Assembly: GCF_905147365.1 (NCBI RefSeq)
Contig: NC_056421.1
Location: forward strand, 10,682,001-10,746,000
From: Aricia agestis
Lineage: Eukaryota; Arthropoda; Insecta; Lepidoptera; Lycaenidae
Direction of reading: 5' to 3'
DNA length: 64,000 nt
The first letter of the stretch is position 1. Every line of letters starts with the position of its first letter. A program made the position numbers and the translations under genes. This document shows positions 19,763 through 33,400 of the stretch, in pieces. Below the pieces are notes generated by a model. It saw only the letters and a program-made list of their open reading frames with translations. It made no database searches and was not told where the DNA came from.

Positions 19763-22700
19763 TTAACTACGTCCCCGGTGGGCGGGGGCCTCGCGGGGGG
19801 CCGCCCCCGCGGTCTGCCCGCCCCCGCACGTTCGCCGAGCATCATCTCGCGCGCCCGCTGCTGCTGCAGCGCCATCGCCACAGGATCCCGACTGCCGAGC
19901 CCGCCAGCGTAGAACTTTGCGTTCATCTGAAATCGTATAGAAACATCAGCTACTTAGGGTCAATTCAGACCGCAACGCGACGAGGCGATAAATTTGTATG
20001 GGTTTGACAGATATTTGTAAGCCGTACGGTAGCGCGTGTTTCTTTCTCTGTCCCTCACTCTCTTTTTTTTTTATAACTTCGTTGCATCCGGGTGTCCCTT
20101 CTTCCACCTCTCAAGTTTTTCATATTGAAAATTTGTTTGTTTGTTAGCATGTATCTTTATGTTTTAGTAAAGACAAAATGCATTTATACTCTTTTTTCAC
20201 GTGAATCACTTGATTGACAAAATACAATCACATGAGAATGAAAAAAGTCCTACGCCTTATATATCAGACATGATATCAGATGCTGCATTCGTACCAATGG
20301 GTAACGAGTAACGACTGAAGAGTAAGACAGTGTGTAGTAATATACTGTACACACACAAATAATCATGCAATATTTTTAATTTTGGTCGTAGTATACGGAG
20401 CAATTAGTTCACTCACATTTCTACTGACACTCGACTTGACGGTCGACTGTACTCACATTCTGATGCTGATGCTGCAGCATCTGCTGCAAACGCATTTGCT
20501 GCTGCTGTTGCTGCTGTCGCTGCCACGGTGGGTCGTACTGGAGGCCGCTGCTGCCGCCCATACCCATAGGAGGACCGCCGCTCGCTGACGAAAAGACGTC
20601 ATATTAGTATTATAAAAACTAGCTGTCCCGGCAAACGTTGGTTTGCCATAATATAAAGTATTTCGCCCATATTATTTTATTGAAGTGACTAAGTATGGCA
20701 CCATGGCAACGTCCATCGCTATCCCGTCGCACAAACAATGGTCGCCGTCAGTCTCGAGTTGTAATAATTTACTAATTACTATAATTTATTAAACAAATGC
20801 ACTTATTAATATAAAAAGTAGATGTTGTCCGATTCTCCGCCCTAGTCGATATTTCCTCGATGGAACTATCAGAGAAGTTGATTCCTAAATCCTAGGCAGA
20901 TGGCGGCCCTAGTATGTAATTTTTTCGCGTTATGTCAAACATAGCTAACATTGAATTTACAAAAGCCGACCAAATGACGTGGGTCTGGCAACTGCCTAGA
21001 AATCAATTTCCTCGATGGTACATAACCAACATAACCATCTTGGTCGCAGCAGTGATTGCGTTTAGTGTCATGGGGAATTGGGATTAGCACATAAACGCGG
21101 GGTAGTTTTTTTAAGCTTGTGAAAGATAAGACGTAAAATCTATATAACATCATAAGGTATGGAAATAATTGAAACTAAAGTACGCTCTTAGTGCGGTTAA
21201 AGAACTGGTAATAAACAATATAATTCTACAACATCACTTCTTTGTGTATCTTTGACTTGCAAACACTCCATCTTTCGAAGGAAAAAAAAGTCATTCGGAA
21301 GAAATATAGAGAAAAAGTATTACATTTTGTACCTGCATTCAACATTGGATTCATCATCCCTTGGGTCATCATGTTAGGCGCGTATTTGTAGATCTCGCTC
21401 ATCTTTTGTAGTAGCTAGAAAAAAAGAAAAATATATTTTATAGTTCATATAATTGTGAAAATGTGCTTAATTGGCAGGTCATAAGCAATATCTACAAATT
21501 TGGTTTCTTCTATGCATCATAATATAAATCTCTATTGAAGTAAAGTGTACCGAAAGAATAAGTTCCATGTTAAATAAACGAAAGTAAATGATCTACACAT
21601 TTAGTTGTGCCTGTAATCTAAAATATTATAACATGCAAACATGTAACTTGATAATAAATGCCAGTGCTAAAGCATCGTGAGCCCATTATAGTACAACTAA
21701 ATATCTTATTTTACGACCGTTTTATCAATCCTTCAGAAGAACTTAAAGAACTTTGTTTGTATCTTTAAATCGAATCGTTTAAAATTTGAAATTAATTTAA
21801 CATGCTAACAATACATAGACGTTTACAATTGTCAATGCTAAAAAAAACAAAAATGAATGGCTCTGAAATAAAAATTAAGGCTTTTAGAGACTGTCCAGAT
21901 AAGGCGTTGTACGCGCGAGTGAGCGACTCGTACGTACCCGTACCCGAGATACTAGAGCTACATAATATATCGCGTCCAGATGCCTACGTGCGTTTTCTTA
22001 CTCGCAGGTAAAACGTTTGCAATGAGCGGGACTCTCGACTCGCCCGTCATTGGAGCGTCTAGAACTACACGCGAGTCCGTTGCGAGTGGGCGTATTTGAT
22101 TGGAGCTTGATAACTTCGAGTCCATGTTTGTAGTGTAAAAACGCGCGTAAAACGCGGTATCTGGATGTAATAGAAATTGAAACGCGCGTATGGACTTCGC
22201 GCGTAAAACTCCTCATCTGGACAGGCACTTAGCTACAAATAATAATAATTATTATTATTGATTACAATACTAAACTATCTATGGCCGGTATAAATAGTCA
22301 GTACTCAAGATGCATCCCGGTCTCAAGACACGGTTCAGGCTCTGTGATTGGTTGGCTGACAAAATTTGGACCATTCACAGAGCCGAACCGCGTCTTGAGA
22401 CCGGGCCGCATCTTGAGTACTGACTATTTATACCGGCCTAAGTGTCAGGAGGTAACCGTCGCTGATAATACATGTATTTTATTTTCGTCGAAACGAACTA
22501 ACGTTATCGAGAGGAATTTACTCGTGAAAGAAAAGCGATTTTCCGGTAAATTCAATTGATACTCTTATTCTGAATTTCGTGCAACATATCAGAAGCTAGG
22601 TTTGTGCACTAAAAGGTTATAACTTATAAGGTAAAAAGAAAATATTTCATGCTATTTACTATGTTCGCTATAGATAAACCTATTGATAAGTAATCTATCG

Positions 22701-24433
22701 TTAGAAACTTACGCCGTAATCATATCCACCGAACATCTAAACAAATAATTTGATCACTTCAATTCTTATATTTACGGAAAAGACTTACAATTTGGTAATA
22801 AGAACTATTTGGATTATCAAATATATAACCATTAATATAATATTATTTAATAACGAAAGTATTGGTGACGCACCACGATGCAGAACAGTGTTTCATTTCA
22901 TTAGTACCATCATAGATTCATAGGTCGATGGCGGATGCACGTCATTAAGGCTGCGTTTCCACTGAAGCAGAGCGGAGGGAATCACCATGCTCGAAATCTT
23001 TGCTCGAAAGCACGATTGGTCAATTCGGGCACCGCTAAGTTCCGCTCCGCTCCGCTTCAGTGGAATCGCAGCCTTATAGTCCGTGCAATCCACGAAGACG
23101 CGCCCCACTTTTCCTCCTAATCTTTTATAGTATATGTGTGCAAGCTTTCGCCAATGTTTGAGTGTTATCGGTACACACTAATCTATCGCGCACACTACCA
23201 TAAATAGACCAATTAAGAAAAAGCGTCACGGTGAAAGGGAAAGATGCTCATTCAAAAAGTGGTGGGGCGCGTCTTCGTGGATTGCACGGACTATAGTCGG
23301 GTTATATAAATTCCATGACGGTTATGAGCTGTCAGCGGGATTTGACGTAAAGCGACCAAATCACTTAGGTCCACCACCTGCCTATGAAATATGAATCAAC
23401 TTTTCTGTTAACTTACGATAAAAGCCATATATAGCAAGTACTTACCCCAGGGTTCGCCTGGTATATCATAGGCAGCATGTCTCGAATTTGGTTGTCGTTG
23501 ATATTGGGCATGTCCTTCTTCAGCATAGCCGCGACCGTCGCGTATGCCAGTTGCTGCTGCTGCAGCAGGCCGGGCACTGGAAGTGAAAAATTTAATAGTT
23601 GAACCATACATATTCGTAATAAAAATGTTATATATAGTTGGAGAGGAGAAGAGGGGATTTCGGGAGTAGCTCGAGCGTGTCAGACTAAGCTTGCATAGGC
23701 TTCCGACATGTGTCTAGTTATCATGGTATAGAAATCAGATTTCTCACGTGGTGGGTATTGTATTTTAACCCACCGCTAAAATAAAATATACGCTCTTTTT
23801 TTTTTAATAAGCTTTACCTGATGTACAAAACCTACTAGGTCTCCATGACGCTCGAGTGACTACAAAAATAGCACCCTCCCCTCCTCTACTATAAGTATTC
23901 ATGAATGATAATTGATAGTACACCACGGGAATAAGGTCGGCACATGCAGAGCTGTTTATGTATAATATTATGTATTGTACACTTGTTGTATTTTATTTAG
24001 TCATAATGACACTGTAATTGTAAGGAAACGTAACTGCCGTAATTCAACCGTTTTGAATTTGGTTCCTTTTCGCACACTAAAATATGGCAATAGCTACAAA
24101 ACACTAACACTCAAATTTACGAAATAAAGCCGTGGACATTAATTGTTACTTGTATATTTACACAAAATTGTGTACCGAATACATGCATACAGTATACATG
24201 TATTCGAATACATGTGTGGACAATTTTTTTGACACAGTTACTCTTCCCTAGTTTTTATTATTCGTAGGGCAGTACTTACTCATGCCGTTGTGCATATATC
24301 CGGTGAAGGGCTGGGGCGGTGGGCGTGTCTTCTCGTTCTCGAAGTCCTCCCACGCCGCCTTACGCTCCTCCTCCGAGAGAGTTTCCTCTTCTTTGTTCTC
24401 GAGTAGAGAGTCATGCTCGTGATACTTGTAGAT
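19747..24433 (-). CDS. Atrx: Atrx exons 24-28, C-terminal region
   Basis: Exons 24433-24280, 23576-23446, 21414-21333, 20584-20457, 19926-19747. Exon 25 has LLQQQQLAYATVAAMLKKDM and exon 26 LLQKMSEIYKYAPNMMTQGM. Exon 27 is Q-rich (WQRQQQQQQQMRLQQ), and exon 28 ends in a P/R-rich tail closing VVNLDSD before a TAG stop at 19747-19749. The tail coding sequence is very GC-rich (19770-19830). The stop region overlaps a 15-bp direct repeat, so the present stop may be of recent origin. Confidence 0.85.
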
Positions 24434-27400
24434 CTGTAAACAACAGCAGTAGAGAGTTGAGAAGCAGCTTAAGGGCCGCGCTACACCGAAATGGCAGCGG
24501 CGAGGCGAGCACTTTCAGTGGCATATGATTTTAAACTTTATTTTCATTACTGTAATACCGCGATTTCTCAAGTGATGCTATGTATAACAATAATGAAGAT
24601 AAAGTTTAAAATCATATAACACTGAAAGTGCTCGCCTCGCCGCTGCCAGTTCGGCCCTAAAGCAGCCATTTGCGTCATGAAGAGACAAGTTAGAAAATGC
24701 AATAATTTAAAAAAGTCAAAGTTATTTAAAAACATTGCGTCGATTGCTTTTTGAAACAAACACATTCAAGGCCTGCGTTCTATCTTTTATAATTGTACTG
24801 TACATACAATACAACATTCTAAATGTTCTTGTCTCTATCAGTATTTGACTTGCGATCAATTGTATTGTACAATATCAAGCTTTAATTTTATTGAACCCTA
24901 GACGGTCGGAATATTACGCAATAATTGACAATAAAATTGCTCGTCTAAGGCCAGAAATTATTCCAATAAATTAATGTTAAGTATTCTTATATATAAAAAT
25001 GGATTTTCAAATGTGTTAGTCGCGCTAAAACTCGAAAACGGCTGAACGGATTGGGCTGATTTTAGTCTTTAAAAAATTCGTAGAAGTCCAGGGAAGGTTT
25101 TAAAGTGACACGAGGTTGACCGGGACAGCTAGTTTTTAAATATTTCTGAGAGTATCATGTCTGTCTGTGTATACCTGAGCCTCATGCTCCCTCAGCATCT
25201 CAGCGAAGAGGCGGTCTTTAGGCAAGGGCGGCAGTTCACGCGGCGCCGGCGGCTTCGGCTCGAACTTGTATAGCTCGGCCAAGTCGTTCTCGGCGTAGTG
25301 TCTGTCTATTTGTTGCTCGTCTATGACGCGTTTAGATATCGCCTGCTTCGTTACTTGCCGCTCGTAGATTTTCTCTTCCATCGTGCCCTGAAACGTGTAT
25401 TTTTGTTTAATAAAGAGAGTTTACTAGAACTAGATATGGGCAGGGCCGGTATTAACACTACCAGCGCCCTGGGCGACATTTCTTCGGCGTTGAAAAAATT
25501 TGACGCCTCTTTTGTTTGCCTTCAGCGCCACTTTTTATCCGGCGCCCTGGGCTGTTGCCCCCCCCCCCCCCCTAACGCCGCTACCGCCTATGGGTTGAAA
25601 GCGAGCGGCGAAAGCCAGTGCGACATGTGTTGCGACAAAATTGATAATTCAATTTATCTCTCATACCTTCATTCTTGGTAGAGAAATTAGTTACAAAAAT
25701 ACGCCTCTAACTGATATTGTATAACCATTATTTTGTTAATGTGCCCAATTGAATGTGAAAATGTGACAATACGAGATAAAAGGCGTGATATAGTTTACGT
25801 GGGAGAGCCATACTTCGGCACGAATGGGCCGGCTCGGCCGGAGAAATACCACGTTCTCACAGAAAACCGGCGTGAAACAGCGCTTGCGCTGTGTTTCGCC
25901 GAGTGAGTGAGTTTACCGGAGGCCCAATCCCCTACCCTATTCCTATTAGTGATTTTTAAACTTTTTATAAATATAACACACAGTTTAAATAAAAATCACT
26001 CACCATAGCCAAGAACCTGTATATATAGCACGGCTTCTTCTGCCCGAAGCGGTAAACTCGGAATATGCTCTGGACGTCGTGCGAGGGATTCCACGACACG
26101 TCGAATATCACGACGCGGTTCGCCGCCACCAAGTTGATGCCGAGACCGCCCGCGCGCGTGGATATCAGGAATAATCTGATTAAAAAAATATTTATTTTAT
26201 TAAGTACATCTTATACATATATATAAAATCTTATATATAAAATTCTCGTGTCACAATGTTAGGCCGCGTACTCCTCCGAAACGGCTTTACTGATTTTAAC
26301 CAAATTTTATATACATATTCAGTGGTTCTGAGAATCGGCTACTGGGTACTTATTATATTAATAATTGCATTTGTTGAATAAATAATAGTAAATTATTACA
26401 ACTCGAGCCTGACGGCGACCATTGTTTGTGCGACGAGATAGCGATGGACGTTGCCATGGTGACATACTTATTTAGTCGCTTCAATAAAATAATACGGGCG
26501 AAATACTTTATATGGCAAAGAAACGTTTGCCGGGACAGCTAGTAAAATATGTAAAAAAAAAAAAGGAAGTAAAAATGACAACAATTAAGATTGAAGCCGA
26601 ACGAGCGTAATTTTCTTAGTCGCGAGTCGCAGAATTTCGGTTTATAGAAACCCTGCTGCATTCAGTGTCATAAAAAAAATCCTACTTTATTCACACGTGT
26701 ACACGTTCGTAATTTTGTAAGTCATTATTTAGTATGAAAAATAATTTACGCGACCGAAATTCTGCGACTCACGACTCACTAAAGTAAACAAGTTTAACTG
26801 CAAAGAGTTAGTAAAAAACAAGTCAAATCACCTGGCTCTCGGATTGTCTTCCCTGTTGAAGTTCTTACACCATATGGAGCGGTTCTCGCACGACGTCGAC
26901 CCGTCCAAACGGAAGTAGTCCACGCCGGGGGACCACGAACCTGCATAAAAGAATATATATTCGACTGGCCAAAGAGGATTATTATAAGGATGAACACACA
27001 CAAAACTAAAAAGTCCTCATCACTTTTTTAAACCCCTTAAAATGGGTGGGCCATTTTTAAAAATTGCTTTCTTAGCGAGCCCCTAGACGATCAATTTTAT
27101 TGTGCAATAGCCAATTAACCGTTTAGAGTTAATATTGAACGCGCCTGCCTTTCAATAAGGTCAAATAAGTTGTTCAATATAATATTATCAATGTAGTTCT
27201 AGGGGCTTAGTGAATTTCTAGTCTACATTGTAAAATCCTTTGGACAAACTTAGACCTTAAAATTTCGCACCAAGTTTGCGAAATTTCATGTTTCTACCTC
27301 TAAAGGTCTGCATCAAGTATTGCACGTCAAAGATTTTTCATTTTGTTTATGAGTCATGTGACACAGCACAGTGTACGGAGGAGACGAAAAATCAGAAATT

Positions 27401-30400
27401 TTCTATTTTCTTCAATTTTGGCATTAATATTACGAATGCAGGAGTAGAACACCCGCGTGTCAATTCGAAATAGTGTTACGTGCTAGGGTTCGAGGATTTG
27501 GAGAGAAAGACCTGGTGACTCTCTTGAAGACTTTATTAACACTGCACTAAACACTAGGTCACAACACTTAGCACTAAGTCCAAACACTAATCACTAGGTC
27601 CAATCACTAAGCACTATCACTGTCCTAGGTCGTAGCCAAGTCGCAGGTTTCACTGGTTCACTCACTATTGATCACTTGTTGTCGCTCCGAAATCGCCTTG
27701 ATGAAAGCTCAAAACAAACTGAATAGCCGGGCCTGCCTGCGGCTCTTTTTATATGGCGAGACGAATTCCAGAAATTTCCCGATTCACGTAAACAAGTAAA
27801 CAACCGTGGGAAATTTCTAGGAGGCTCGGGAATGTGCCACAATAAAACTGCCGTCCTTGCGATAAGCGCAGTAAGTTGAATTTAATTTAGACCTTATGGA
27901 CTCAGTCATAAGGTCTAAATTCAAACACGCTAACAAATAAAGGGTAAACACGTAAACAAACATTGGACCTTTTTAGAAGGTTCGAGTATGTACTTGCGCA
28001 CCACGTGTCCGTATACCATGTACCGTAACACTACTCCCCTCTTAGAGATGCTCGTCCCGAGCATCATTGTTACTGCCATGGTAACGCGCCAGACGGTCTA
28101 TGTGTACCACTTTGAATGTCCCTCTTGGTTGCTTTTGAATCCTGTAAGTCACGTCATTCAATCGGGTAACCACTTTGTATGGGCCGTCCCACTTGGTCTG
28201 CAACTTTGGAGATTTGCCTTTTCGGCGAGTTGGGTTATGCAGCCACACCAGTGACCCTTCTTCGAAGCCGCTTGTATTCGATTTCCGGTCGTATCTGGTC
28301 TTCATGTTCTCACTTGACTGTAACCCATTTTCCCGAACCATGGCGTGTATATAACGCATCTTTTCCCTTAAATCGCAGACATAATCTGGTACGGTCTTTG
28401 GTTCTTCCGGTGATCCCCCTGTCAAAAGGTCTACTGGTACTCGTAGTTCTCTACCGTAATTGACATACGCCGGGGTAGCTTTTATGCTCTCATGCTCGGC
28501 GGTACGGTACGACAGAAGGAAGAGTGGTATATACTTGTCCCAGTCCTTTTGTTTGTCATCTACCAATTTCGCCAAATGCCTCTCAAGGGTCTGGTTAAAT
28601 CTCTCAACCATTCCATCAGACTGTGATTGGTACGCGGTGGTCCTCGTTTTATACATTCCCAAAATTCTGCACACTTCCTGGAAGACCTGCGATTCGAAAT
28701 TCCTGCCCTGATCGGAATGGATTTCTAGAGGCACACCAAAGCGAGATATTACTTCTTCGACTAGCTTAGAAGCAACTGTTGTAGCTTCCTGGTTTGGTAT
28801 GGCGAACACTTCGGGCCATTTGGTGAAGTAATCCATGACAACCATAAAATACTTGTTTCCTGATTCCGTTACAGGAAATGGCCCAGCTACGTCAACTGCG
28901 ATTCGTTCCCACGGTGCGCCAACGTTATACAAGCGCAGGCTCCCACGGCTCCTTGTCTGTGGTCCCTTCACTGCAGCGCAAGTAGTGCATTTGCGGCACC
29001 AATCCTGTACATCGTCTCGACAATGCAACCAGTAGAATCGTTCTCGCACTTTTGTTAACGTCCTCTTTACTCCTAGATGACCTCCTGATACGCCATCATG
29101 CATTTCACGGAGAACATCCGGTACTCTCGTTCTTGGGACAACTATCTGAAGATGGAACTCTCTGCCGTTGGTCTTCTCCCATTTCCGGTAGATTATTCCG
29201 TTTTGAAGTATCAGGCTGTCCCATTGCGCCCAGTACGCCTTAGTGATAGCGCCAGTGGGTGCAACCTCACTCCAGATTGGTTTTTCATCACCCCGTTTCT
29301 TCCATGTGATGATGTGCCGAAGGTCGTCATCTGTCTCTTGAGCCTCCCTCATAGCATCATTCTCCCATGGGCCCAAAGGACTTGTTTTCGTTAACTTTAA
29401 TGTTACTTCATTAGATTCCTGCTTAACACAATGTTTGCAGTCTTCTGAACACGGCCTTCGTGAGAGTGCGTCGGCATTCCCATGCGACTTTCCGCTGCGG
29501 TGTTCGGTCTTGAAGTCATACTCCTGGAGCTGTTCAATCCATCGAGCTACTTGACCTTCTGGGTTCTTGAACTGTAGTAGCCACTTCAACGCTGCGTGAT
29601 CAGTTCGCAGTAAAAACTGTCTGCCAATGAGATACTTGCTGAAATGTTGTAGCGTCTTTACGACAGCCAAGAGTTCTCTTCTTGTCACACAGTAGTTTCT
29701 CTCTGGCTTAGATAAAGATTTGCTGAAATATGCAATTACAACTTCTCTTTCACCCTGTTTTTGAGATAACACCCATCCAATGGCCGTGTTGCTTGCGTCC
29801 GTGTCGACAATAAACTGACCTTCAGGTTGTGGATACCCCAGGATTGGTGTTTCACACAGATGTTTCTTTAGTTTCTGAAAAGAATCTTCGGAAGTCTCGT
29901 CCCAAATAAACTGTCGTTTATCTTCTGTCAGCCGATGTAATGGCTTGGCTATCTCTGAGAATCCCTTAACAAAACGCCTGTAGTAGGAGCATAGGCCAAG
30001 AAATGCCCGCACTTCGGTTTTGTTCTTAGGGGTTGGCCAATTTTGGACTGCTTCTAGTTTCTCCGGGTCCGTCTGAATTCCATCACTGGAGATAACATGG
30101 CCGAGATAGTTCACCTTACTCCTGAATAAACGACACTTTTTCGGATTCAACTTTAACTTGGCCCCTTCTATTTTGGCGAAAACTCGTTCTAAGTTTCGCA
30201 AATGGTCCTCGAAGTCGCGGCCAACAATGATGACGTCATCCAAGTAGACTAAGCAAGCCTCTCCAACTAAGCCTGCCAGTACACACTCCATGAGTCGCTC
30301 AAATGTGGCAGGTGCGTTGCACAATCCAAAGGGCATGACGTTAAACTGCCATAGACCTTTACCGGTGGAGAACGCTGTCTTCTCCTTGTCTTTTGGATGA

Positions 30401-33400
30401 ATTTCCACCTGCCAGTATCCAGATTTCAGGTCCAGGGTCGAGAACCATTTCATGCCACTCAAGGTATCCAGAGTGTCGTCGATTCGAGGTAATGGATAGC
30501 TGTCCTTCTTAGTGACATCATTGAGACGTCTGTAGTCCACACAAAATCTTGTGCTGCCATCTTTCTTCTTCACTAATACAACTGGTGAGCACCACGGACT
30601 TGCAGACGGTTCAATTATCTTATTCCTTCTCATGTCCTCCAAAAGGCCTTCAACTTCTTTTTCCTTTGCAATGGGTATCCGTCTTGCTCGTTGACGAATT
30701 GGGTTCTCGCTTCCGGTATCTATCCTGTGCTGAACCATCGACGTTCTTCCAAGGTCGCCTTCCTGACTGGAGAAGATATTCGCGTGGCGTTGTAAAAACT
30801 TCTTAGCTTTCATGCTCTGCGAATACGTCAGATTACTCTTGCAGTCATCGAGTAGCTCAGTCACTATTCCATAGTTGCTGGTGTTTGCTGAGTCTGAGCC
30901 TGTGATCGAATTACACTTTCTCATCCAGACAACTTCCTCGCACTTTCCAATGACATCACCTTTGTTCAAGCAGAACTCGCGATCACCAAGATTCAAAACT
31001 CTGACCACAGCGTTACTGCTTCTACTAACAAGGGTTCTTGCCGTCATCAATTTATGCGCTGATGTCTTGGTAGGTGTGTCTTCGATTAACACGCATCTGT
31101 TTGACTTCTTCTTTCCAGCTGGCGGTAGTTTCACCAGCACCCGAGCTTCCGCACGTCCAGGTATTATGACTTTCTTTACACATTCAACTTTCCCGCAGGC
31201 GCCTCCAAGGATGAAAATTTCTTCTTCGCCACACTTGAACACTCCGTCGGCGACATTAATTCTGCAGTTGTGCTTCTTCATGAAATCCAAACCCAAGATG
31301 CAATCATCCATAATCTCAGCCACGATAACGTCATGAGGGTATGAGGATCCCCCTACATTAATCGTAACTGACATTTCTCCCAGGACGGGTATTGGCTGAC
31401 CGGAGGCAGTAAGGAGCCGACAGTTAATTCTCCTCTTGTGTCTTCTTGCGGCTTTTACCAGATTTGGGTTCACTATCGTTCTAGAGGCTCCTGTATCTAG
31501 AGTCATTTTGCAATCCGTCCTGTTAATAGTCCCCTGAATCACAAGACTGTTCCCGCTGCATGCTTGGGAGATAACAGTTATCGGGGCTTCCTCCGTGTCA
31601 GCCAGCACTCGCCCCTTAGTCCTGGCTTTTATTCGTTTCCCTGATCCCGGGCAGGGAACGAGGCCCCTTGCTTTTGCAGCTCCTCCATTTGTTTCAGACG
31701 TTCCTCGAGCATTTTCATCCTTGCCATTTGGGTCTCTTTCTGCGGGCAGTTAAGCTGAAGATGGCCCCTCTCGCCGCACTTGTAGCACATGGCTCCAGAA
31801 CTTCTCTTCGTAGGAGCCTTAACCTCCTTGACTTCCTCAGAGACCTCGCGGATCTTATATGTCTGCCGTATGTCACGCCGAACAGCCTCGACCTCTAAAG
31901 CATGCGCCAATGCTTCCTTAAGCGAGGTGTGGTGACGTAGCCTCACTGCAGCTCTGACCTCCAGGTCTCTGATTCCGTCGACAAATGCTTGCACAATATT
32001 CGTGTCGACCATCTTGGCGTCAGCTCCTGGGTGTGCCTTCTTGACGAGTTTTTCAATTTCCAACGCCCATTGTTGTAGTCCTTCTCCTGGGCGTTGGACT
32101 CTGTCACGCAGTTGGGCACGGAACACGTGCTCCAGGTGTCGCTCCCCGTATCTGGATTCAAGTGCCTCCATCAGGTCTTGAAACCCATTTCCTGTATGCG
32201 CTTCTAGGACCGACAAAGCTTGCCCTCTGAGCGCAACAGTGAGAGCGGTCAGGCGTTGTTCATCATTCCATCCGTTGGCAGAAGCAACAGTCTGGAATTG
32301 CTGACGATAAGCATTCCAAGAAGTAGTGCCGTCGTATGGTGGCACTTTTACTCTTGGCCCATGTGCCACTCCAGAATTTCCACTACACGTCGCGACTCCT
32401 GTGGTTTCCAGGCGCACTACTTTTTTCTGTAGTTCAGTGAGGCCGGTTTTCACATTTTCCACATCCACTCCCAACCCGGTAACGCGTTCGTCCATTACGT
32501 CGACGTCTTTACGAAGCTTAGTCACCGTGTCACTAACATCCTTTATGGCCAAAAGCGCTTTTTCTTGGAGGTCCTTTTGTTGCTCTTGTGACTCTTGCAA
32601 CGCGCTGAGCTTACGGTCTTGTGCCTCTTGCAAAGCACCGAGCTTGCGGTCTTGTGCCTCTTGTAAAGCGCCGAACTTGCGGTCTTGTGACTCCATCATT
32701 GCCTTTTGAGAATCTTTCAACGCCTGACTTTCAGCTTTTTGAGACTCCTGCAAAGCCTGAATTAATTCAATTATGCTTTCCAATTGAAGAGCCATTTGAG
32801 GGGCCGTAGAAACTACGGGCGTAGCAGGATAGATGGAACTAGTCGACGGAGCCTGAGCGGGCGGGGCCCAGTGGGCGGCGCCAGTGGGCGTGGCCTGAGT
32901 GGGCGGGGCCTGGTGGGCGGAGCCAGTGGGCGTGGCTACGGCCAAAGTGGGCGGAGCCTGGGGGGCGTGGCCAGTGGGCGTGTCCCGGTGGGCGGAGCCA
33001 GTGGGCGTGGCTTCGCCCAAAGTGGGCGGAGCCTGGTGGGCGTGGTCAGTGGGCGGAGTCAGGTGGGCGGGGCCAGTGAGTGGGACCTGTCCCTCAGTGG
33101 GCGGAGCTTGGTCCCCAGTGGGTGTGGCCTCCGCAACTCCCCTCTCGGAGTCAATGGCAGCAGCTCGCTGCGCCCTTGTCCTGACACTCCCCTTGAAGTC
33201 CTCTCTCGGAGTCAATGGCATCTCCAAATCGCACTTCTGACACCAGTTGTTACGTGCTAGGGTTCGAGGATTTGGAGAGAAAGACCTGGTGACTCTCTTG
33301 AAGACTTTATTAACACTGCACTAAACACTAGGTCACAACACTTAGCACTAAGTCCAAACACTAATCACTAGGTCCAATCACTAAGCACTATCACTGTCCT

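Noticed and set aside
22893..23120. Short ORFs on both strands
   Set aside because: Readings of paired MITE arms.
26215..26543. Helitron ending in CTAG
   Set aside because: Ends in CTAG but lacks the GC hairpin expected just upstream and a TC start; left unclassified.
28042..33221. Host protease or zinc-finger gene
   Set aside because: Complete LTRs, primer site, target duplication and gag/pol order show it is a retrotransposon.
32784..33260. Gly/Ser-rich + strand ORF
   Set aside because: Antisense reading of the repeat array in gypsy gag.
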